This document shows, one piece after another, positions 59,301-64,000 of a DNA stretch of 64,000 nt. The notes beneath the pieces are model-generated. The model saw only the letters and a list, made by a program, of their open reading frames with translations, did no database searches and had not been told where the DNA came from. Source of the stretch: Hexactinellida sp. DTS-2022 (lineage: Eukaryota > Porifera > Hexactinellida); assembly GCA_028753945.1 (NCBI GenBank), contig JAPNXP010000012.1:3658001-3722000 (forward strand), written 5' to 3'. The translations under genes were made by a program, and so were the position numbers. The number at the start of each line of letters is the position of its first letter. The first letter of the stretch is position 1.

Positions 59301-62300
59301 AATAGAAAAAAAATTGAATTTACATATTTGTGGAGCAGTGCAGGTGTTAAACTCATCAATATATAATGAGCTAATTAAATATATAATTTCTGATCAATAT
59401 GAGGCAATTAGAATATACTAATTCTGATTTAGTATTTCAAAAATCATTATTATTATTTTCAACTGAGATGCAACCACATTTCCATTTGCGCCACTTTGCA
59501 CAAGTGCCACATGGCAGACAGTTATGCCACTTCATGGATATTAAATAAATTGGCATGAAATCATAATATTTTTTAATTTATAACTTTTGTAAGATATTTA
59601 TAGTCATTTCAGAGTAGTTTAAACAGCCGTTAATAAGTTACCAAACGAATATTGTGTCTGCATTAAAATTCCTATTGTGCAAATACTTTTGGCTGGATAG
59701 TGAAAACTAGCTGCACCCATAGTATTTAAGAAAATGTACGCATATTTAGAACCTTTATCCCATAATGAAATTGTTACCTGAAGAAAATTCAATCTCTCCA
59801 ACAAGTCCTTAACGTAACTGCCTAGCGGCTTGAGAGATAGATAGGATTTATTTGACCATAAAGTCGGTACTTTCCCTATCAAGAGGCTATCAGCTAAACT
59901 CTCCAACTCTGCACTCATAATGGTTAGTCCCCTAATAGCTTTCTGTAGGTTAATCAGTGTGTCACGCATAACTGAAGTCAGTATATTGAATTTCTCCATT
60001 TCTTGCACTAGTACTGAATTAGTGGATTCCTGGTATGTCACGGGGTAGTTTTCAAGAGCAACTTCTAAGTCGAACTGAGCTACCATCTAAATAGAAGATA
60101 TAGGTATAATGGAGTTGCGTGTTAAGAAAAGTTATACACATCATAGTTACAATATACAGTATCCGGAAATAAGTATTTGAACACTATATAATCTTATAGA
60201 ATTTACTCCCCATTACTAACCCTAAATTTCTGCTGTCTCTATATATCCGAACTTTTCTGTATTATAAAATAATAGTTCCCGAACAAATCTTACTAATGTA
60301 GGTATTCCAGTTCGCTGCTTATTTGACCTGTATTTGTTGAATTAGATTTTCACTATTCCTACTTCACAGTGTAGGTAGTGCTTGTTCTCCGGCCTGCCCC
60401 CCCCCCCCTGCCTACCTATTTCCCCCTAAGGGGACAGAAAGGGGGCAATTTGCCCAAAAATGTTCCACGAGGACAATTTTTAATTCTGGTCCTCTTTTTA
60501 ACATGCTTTAATACTCTAAATTTTGTATATTTTGTTTTAGAATCTAGATACTATAGGAATGCCATGTAGTAACTGACTATTTTACTCTAGCCACAATTTA
60601 ATTAACGTATACACAGTTTACTAGCTAATTTTGTTCTACAAATACTAGTGAACTATATAATATACGAGCCCTTCGGTCTCGGTCGCTTTGCGACAGATCG
60701 GTGCTACGCACCTAAAGTTAACGGCCGATACGCGGCCTTCCTCCCACTAAACAATTGATTACATAGTTAATAATATTTGTCATAGTTATATACTTATAAT
60801 ACCCGTTTACTTATAAGACTCGGTGAAAGCTAACTTCTGGGTTGATTTTGAATTTTCATAATTTTTTTACCTATTTGTGTAAACAATAACAATAAATATT
60901 CATATTATAAATTTATAAACGCGAAATTCGTGTTCAGCATACTTGTTTACCTATAATACCCGTTGGAAGCTAACTTCTAGGTTGATTTTGAATTTTAATT
61001 AATTTGTTTACCTATTTGTGTAAACAACAACAACAAATATTCATATTACAAATTTATAAACGCGAAATTCGAAATCAGCATACTTGTTTACCTATTATAA
61101 CATTTGAAAGTTAGTTTATCTCTCATATATTAATGCGGTTTCTATTCCCCCATCACTTTAATACAATCCGGACAAACAAACACACACACAAACAAACACA
61201 CAACAATCGAGATTTAATAATAATATACGAGCCCTTCGGTCTCGGTCGCTTTGCGACAGATCGGTGCTACGCACCTCAAGTTAACGGCCGCTGTGCGGCC
61301 TTACTCCTCACATTTTCTACCATGGAAATGGTAGATAGGGACGTTATGATTTTGATTTTCATTAATTTGTTTACCTATTTGCGTAAACAACAACAACAAC
61401 AAATACTCATATTAGAATTTTATAAATGCGAAATTCGTGTTCAGCACACTTGTTTACTTATAATACCTATTAAAGGTTAACTTCTAGGTTGATTTTGAAT
61501 TTTCATTAAATTGTTTAGCTATTTTGAGTGAACAACAACAACAACAACAAATATTCATATTATAAAATTTAAACGCGAAATTCGTGTTCAGCATACTTGT
61601 TTACCTACAATACCCGTTGAAAGCTAACTTCTAGGTTGATTCTGAATTTTCATTTTTTTGTTTACCTATTTTGTGTAAACACCAACAACAAATATTCATA
61701 TTAGAAAATTTTAACCGCGAAAATCGTGTTCAGCATACTTGTTTACCTATAATACCCGTTGAAAGCTGACTTCTAGGTTGATTTTGAATTTTCATTAATT
61801 TGTTTACCTATTTTGTGTAAACAACAACAACAAATATTAATATTATAAATTTATAAACGCGAAATTCGTGTTCAGCATACTTGTTTACCTATAATACCCG
61901 TTGGAAGCTAACTTCTAGGTTGATTTTGAATTTTAATTAATTTGTTTACCTATTTGTGTAAACAACAACAACAAATATTCATATTACAAATTTTAACCGC
62001 GAAAATCGTGTTCAGCATACTTGTTTACCTATAATACCCGTTGAAAGCTAACTTCTAGGTTGATTTTGAATTTTCATTAATTTGTTTACCTATTTTGTGT
62101 AAACAACAACAACAAATATTCCTATTATAAATTTTAACCGCGAAAATCGTGTTCAGCATACTTGTTTACCTATAATACCCGTTGAAAGCTAACTTCTAGG
62201 TTGATTTTGAATTTTCATTAATTTGTTTACCTATTTTGTGTAAACAACAACAATAAATATTCATATTATAAATTTATAAATGCGAAATTCGTGTTCAGCA

Positions 62301-63204
62301 TACTTGTTTACATATTATAACATTTGAAAGTTAGTGAATATCTCATATATTAATGCGGTTTCTATCCCCCCGTCACTTTAATACAATCCGGACAAACACA
62401 CACACACACATACACACACAGTCGGATATAAGCACACCGGTTATAAGAACATATCGGATATAAGCACACTGTGTTGGAAAACGTTTGCCATCTACCCTGT
62501 ATAATTTATGCCGGTTATAAGCACCTTAAGTGCAGTTCCCGTCGATGTGCTTATAACCGGCATCCACTGTATACGTATATATACAAGTATACATGTATAT
62601 GTAAAAACTTTTTGGAACGCAAGCCCCAGACCCCCTTATAAGTCGCTCGCTACGCTCGCTTTGTTTCTTGGGCACCCCCTTTTGAACATTTCTGTATCCG
62701 CTAGTGAATTTTCTACCTATAGTAAGGCTATAAGCCAATTAGTTTCATACGAACTCATTTTAGGTGCGGCCGTAATGTTATGTTCTTAGCTAAATGTGGC
62801 CGGTGTGCTGCAAAAGTTTGAGACCCCTGAGTTAAAGTAATTTGACTTAAGTAAAACATTAAAGATATCGTAAATTTATATAATATAATGTTAAAATACG
62901 TTTGCCGAGGCAGTAATACAATGTAGATTCTGAATAGAGTGTACATCAGAAGACCTTATTAAGTCCGAAATTTATCCGGAGTTTATATTAAGTTTATATT
63001 TGTACGATCCCGGAGGGTCGTCAATGAATAAAAATCGAACTTTGTGGGCCATATAACTCGCGCATAATGGTTTCTCTAATAGTAACTTACTTGAGATAGA
63101 ATATGTGAAGAAATATCATATAGTGTTCCCATACTCTTCTTACTACCTCCGGTGCTCGCAGGACATTGTGTTTGCGTTTGCGTCAATAGAACTGAGTCAA
63201 GTAA
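53142..63204 (-). CDS. Axonemal dynein heavy chain, 3' end (five exons, partial)
   Basis: Exons (minus): 63204-63091, 60086-59778, 55215-55078, 54817-54658, 53332-53142. Every junction is GT-AG and phases join without a break, giving the last 302 residues of a protein that would exceed 4,000; the rest lies right of the window. Dynein heavy chains are the ATP-driven motors of cilia and flagella; this is the extreme C-terminal domain after the AAA ring. Recognisable landmarks in order: [89 protein letters not shown] and the terminal CQLDY. The pattern fits single-headed inner-arm axonemal types (DNAH1/3/7/12 group), with DNAH1 perhaps closest; paralogue not settled. Introns reach 4.6 kb and hold many mobile elements, including a complete transposon. 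Confidence 0.93.
53345..54657. other. Dynein intron, no gene; fragment of a hAT MITE at 54160-54281
   Basis: AAAATCGAGAGATGCTCCCA and GATGAAAGCCTG match the MITE at 38346-38530, but the left end is lost. The rest (53345-54150, 54282-54657) shows no repeat family or coding sequence. Confidence 0.5.
54658..54817 (-). CDS. Dynein heavy chain, penultimate exon
   Basis: 160 nt between acceptor ATATTTTAG and donor GTCTGT. It encodes [10 protein letters not shown] to VPVIWIKP and includes [19 protein letters not shown]. Confidence 0.92.
55078..55215 (-). CDS. Dynein heavy chain, exon
   Basis: 46 codons from KWIDNGKPS to LGFQFK, acceptor CTATTTATAG, donor GTTTGT. Contains [15 protein letters not shown]. 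Confidence 0.92.
56130..58298 (-). CDS. Transposase, Chapaev/Transib-like, 722 aa, intact
   Basis: One uninterrupted frame of 722 residues centred between the TIRs. The N-terminal third is cysteine-rich: C23-x2-C26, C74-C-G-C77, C126-x2-C129, C163-x2-C166, with H173 and C178, suggesting several zinc sites for DNA binding. Candidate catalytic acids: D368 in [14 protein letters not shown]438 in [10 protein letters not shown] and E660 or E664 in SSEQSGEML. Between D438 and the Glu lie C457-P-F-C460 and H634-x4-H639, the C-x2-C ... H-x(3-4)-H insertion known from CMC and Transib/RAG1-type transposases. It would cut and paste the surrounding element. Start: ATG 58298, the first in frame. The last coding bases partly repeat upstream of the gene (58459-58545). 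The family call rests on motif spacing and the 4-bp duplication; Transib (5-bp duplication) is less likely. Confidence 0.82.
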   Translation of the reverse strand: MAIPNEMTDLYDSHHIDNLYRVCRFCFNRISSKVLPKESIRKPLTQLVVERAENYYQINFKFELSDMTKPKVLCCGCRTRLANLDTGKLALCKFENDRQTLEILPSFEDQQYSIRSKVGCKVDNRCHVCQINGSSLNNFIVKLNTFGPRPGRPLEQSPCKVMCSKCGSYMENHDERFCRNIIKHPKSSYEAGKLFAERVEARGFTSKVAAEFLKHTLEEDSNIINNSNSSKPLVSLNHPYDSNNMLAVTTVGYKGRNTVLKQLSVESARDIQRLGHLGLGKQTYWELARILRRDGISFPPGGIKEAWDEKWSIFGSIFSPVILSIIRENHTITPKPTPFGFCTDVKYLLDIITHNQSNQISRLKLQVDGGKEFLKVSLNIVSMKACCLYSPTPNSVLSNFVIAMGHGPENYHNLKELFSFPSISKIFSLESHVQISCDFKVAALLVGIQQASSKYPCPFCLWRNNTICTGLPGHSRKREEMIVDLEKKRHNVINEPIIHWSESVMEKVALAPLHVLLGLVNRLFSEAKPSHETSNRKGRQLYKLHCLALCKYNIYRSEYWNGTLEGNSCSRLLDHLDDIPFPNTSLKFVKALKALKDVKDNLLGTVRKEGWEGSIRVFREAWHATGLSWSLKSHILSDHYEEYFTRYENIANAGAAISSEQSGEMLHSRLQKVWDLRFKTKAENPIFSQRLVDCMVTYNYNLKWDKAIRSVGNPDEDQNSIE
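58459..58545 (-). repeat. Direct copy of the transposase gene's 3' end, placed upstream
   Basis: ATTAGCATGTAATTGATGAT and TCATCCGAGTATTCAGAATC correspond, in the same orientation, to 55999-56110 at the other end of the gene. The gene is therefore bracketed by a degenerate direct repeat inside the inverted TIRs. Confidence 0.65.
59180..59702. mobile_element. Tc1/mariner-like MITE, older copy
   Basis: ATCCAAAAGTACTTGAACAA and TGCAAATACTTTTGGCTGGA pair, and the interior (CTTGCAGCATAATAACATT, CAGAGTAGTTTAAACA) matches 32848-33415. The left end abuts the split MITE, so its first bases and TA are uncertain. Confidence 0.7.
59778..60086 (-). CDS. Dynein heavy chain, exon
   Basis: 103 codons, acceptor TTCTATTTAG, donor GTAACA. 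Starts [15 protein letters not shown] (the Met is internal to the protein) and ends LLERLNFLQ. Confidence 0.93.
60087..60660. other. Dynein intron: Tc1-like fragment and C-rich run, no gene
   Basis: CAGTATCCGGAAATAAGTAT near 60160 resembles a mariner TIR without a partner. A run of ten C lies near 60400-60410. Nothing else is recognised. Confidence 0.4.
60662..60762 (-). repeat. GC-rich multi-hairpin element, copy 6
   Basis: GAGCCCTTCGGTCTC, GTCGC-TTT-GCGAC, GGTGC-TAC-GCACC and GGCCGATACGCGGCC follow each other. The outer flank AACAATTGATTACATAGTTA equals the lead of copy 1 in reverse. Confidence 0.75.
60780..61215 (+). repeat. ~145-bp minisatellite element A with end module
   Basis: Two to three monomers (ATAATACCCGTTGGAAGCTA, TTTGTTTACCTATTTGTG, GCGAAATTCGTGTTCAGCAT) are followed by TTAATGCGGTTTCTATTCCC, CACTTTAATACAATCCGGAC and an ACAAACACAC tail. 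Confidence 0.8.
61225..61322 (-). repeat. GC-rich multi-hairpin element, copy 7
   Basis: ACGAGCCCTTCGG, GTCGC-TTT-GCGAC, GGTGC-TAC-GCACC and GGCCGC-TGT-GCGGCC. It sits directly after the CA-rich tail of minisatellite element A, the same order as in the 50.7-52.1 kb tandem units. Confidence 0.78.
61340..62420 (+). repeat. ~145-bp minisatellite element B with end module
   Basis: About seven monomers of 140-147 bp run from 61367 to 62305, each with TTGTTTACCTATAATACCCG, TCTAGGTTGATTTTGAATTT, AACAACAACAAATATTC and GCGAAATTCGTGTTCAGC. Two subtypes alternate (AAATTTATAAACGCGAAATT and AAATTTTAACCGCGAAAATC). The end module TTAATGCGGTTTCTAT ... CAATCCGGACAAACACAC is the same as in element A. Confidence 0.82.
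62420..62569. mobile_element. pogo-like MITE, CAGTCGGATATAAGCAC ends
   Basis: CAGTCGGATATAAGCACACC and GTGCTTATAACCGGCATCCA pair imperfectly, ending CACTG followed by TA. The left TA is not preserved. No gene. Confidence 0.6.
62570..63090. other. Dynein intron with fragmentary repeats
   Basis: TCGCTCGCTACGCTCGC near 62641 is a short GC island. CAAAAGTTTGAGACCCCTG ending at about 62830 looks like one surviving end of a Charlie-type hAT element, with no partner end found. No coding sequence. Confidence 0.45.
63091..63204 (-). CDS. Dynein heavy chain, most upstream exon in the window
   Basis: 38 codons, acceptor TGTTTACAG, donor GTAAGT. Starts [11 protein letters not shown] and ends ISSHILSQ, the variable linker before the FDLE motif of the next exon. 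Earlier exons lie beyond 64000. Confidence 0.85.
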
Positions 63205-63300
63205 CTGTAAACAATGCTCAGAAAATGTAGTCAACAAAGTTTCTTGGAAATTAAAGTTTATAGCAATTCCTCTTCAAAGGTTGTAATTTATATTATACTA

Positions 63301-63377
63301 GCGCGCTTTGTAGCTAGGTCGCTTCGCGGCAGATCACAACCACACACACCAATCGCTTTGCGGTTGGTGTGTGGTTT
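63301..63377. repeat. GC-rich hairpin with long stem
   Basis: AACCACACACACCAATCGC and GCGGTTGGTGTGTGGTT pair around a short loop, after GGTCGC-TTC-GCGGC. It appears related in style, but not in sequence, to the seven multi-hairpin elements. Confidence 0.65.
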
Positions 63378-63565
63378 ATATACTTCTAACATTAATTAGA
63401 AACTCATTATCGCATGATGACGTAATCACTAAAATTTAACATTGTTAAATTTGATTATTTTAGACCAATTTACGCGTAAGCACAATGGCAATCTGGTGTG
63501 ACCAACGTGTTCGCATCATTAAATGTATATGTCGCAGGCGAAATTGAGTACCAGGCGAGATTGAG

Positions 63566-63601
63566 TCTCAATTTGGACTAGTCCAAATTGAGTCTCATTT
63601 T
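63566..63601. repeat. Perfect 36-bp palindrome
   Basis: TGAGACTCAATTTGGACT is followed directly by its reverse complement, with further AGGCGAGATTGAGTC direct copies on both sides. Confidence 0.8.
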
Positions 63602-63746
63602 CGTCTAGGCGAGATTGAGTCATACTTATAGAAAATGTTTAAATAAATATTATGGGTTGTTAAAAATTAATTATATCCCAGGTTGAATCCAGGTATTTCT
63701 TCACTTCAAAATGTGTATACTAGGTAAAACGAGTATGCTGAATACG

Positions 63747-64000
63747 AATTTGACACTCACAAATTTCTATTATGTCTATTTGTTGTAGTTATTGACAATA
63801 TAGGCAAACAAGTTTGTAAAATATTAGAATTTACATAGAGATTAGACGGTTATTTTAAGTAATTGCATATGCTAAACATGCAATTACTTAAAATAACCGT
63901 CTAATCTCTATGTAAATTCTAATATTTTACAAACTTGTTTAGCTATATTGTCAATAACAACAATAAATATTTGTATTAGAAATTTGTGAGTGTCAAATTC
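63747..64000. repeat. Palindrome running off the right edge
   Basis: Arms of at least 125 bp around a few bases near 63872; GAATTTGACACTCACAAATT on the left returns in reverse as the last bases of the window. It contains GGCAAACAAGTTTG, related to the 145-bp minisatellite. The true ends are outside the window. Confidence 0.75.

Overview
The window is nuclear DNA of an AT-rich, TE-rich, intron-bearing eukaryote. It is almost certainly an invertebrate animal: it holds an axonemal dynein heavy chain, a Rap1-type GTPase, THAP-domain P-element transposases and a Ginger1 element with an OTU domain. A non-bilaterian such as a sponge or cnidarian would fit, but the sequence does not prove it. Only two cellular genes are visible: an intronless Rap1-like gene (49920-50477, minus) and the 3' end of a dynein heavy chain gene (exons between 53142 and 63204, minus, continuing past the right edge). 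Nearly everything else is repeats and mobile elements, many nested inside one another.

1-24.1 kb is an array of about 1.4-kb units. Each unit has a roughly 120-bp foldback hairpin, a module beginning ACCCCAGGTGCA, (TAA)n tracts, and often copies of a ~53-bp repeat with a palindromic core. A 4.2-kb block (10904-15120) lies in reverse orientation with clean junctions. A hAT-type MITE (15811-16605) sits inside one hairpin. Stray copies of the unit occur at 29.1-33.8 kb and 40.9-47.9 kb, each split by other elements.

24.5-40.6 kb holds two broken P-element-like THAP genes, a near-perfect 1.08-kb palindromic element, a 4.1-kb long-TIR foldback element carrying at least three nested elements, an LTR-like remnant, a decayed OTU/integrase-type gene and several MITEs.

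40.86-47.98 kb is a four-layer nest: array unit > hAT-like MITE > 6.2-kb Ginger1 DNA transposon > hAT MITE. The Ginger1 gene is readable across ten exons (H2C2, D,D35E integrase, GPF, OTU). The inner MITE separates the OTU catalytic Cys from its His. Next come another hAT MITE and a 1.07-kb palindrome, both inside one copy of the 53-bp repeat.

50.5-64 kb starts with three tandem ~0.5-kb units ending in GC-rich hairpin clusters, followed by a hAT MITE and the dynein gene. One dynein intron holds an apparently intact 3.7-kb DNA transposon with ~510-bp TIRs and an uninterrupted 722-codon transposase of CMC (Chapaev-like)/Transib-like type. Its 4-bp target duplication is confirmed by a second copy of the MITE it landed in. 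Other dynein introns carry minisatellites, hairpin clusters and a palindrome running off the window.

The genes do not form a pathway. The region reads as a dense record of transposition around one ciliary motor gene and one small GTPase. All family names come from motifs and recalled family features; no search was run.
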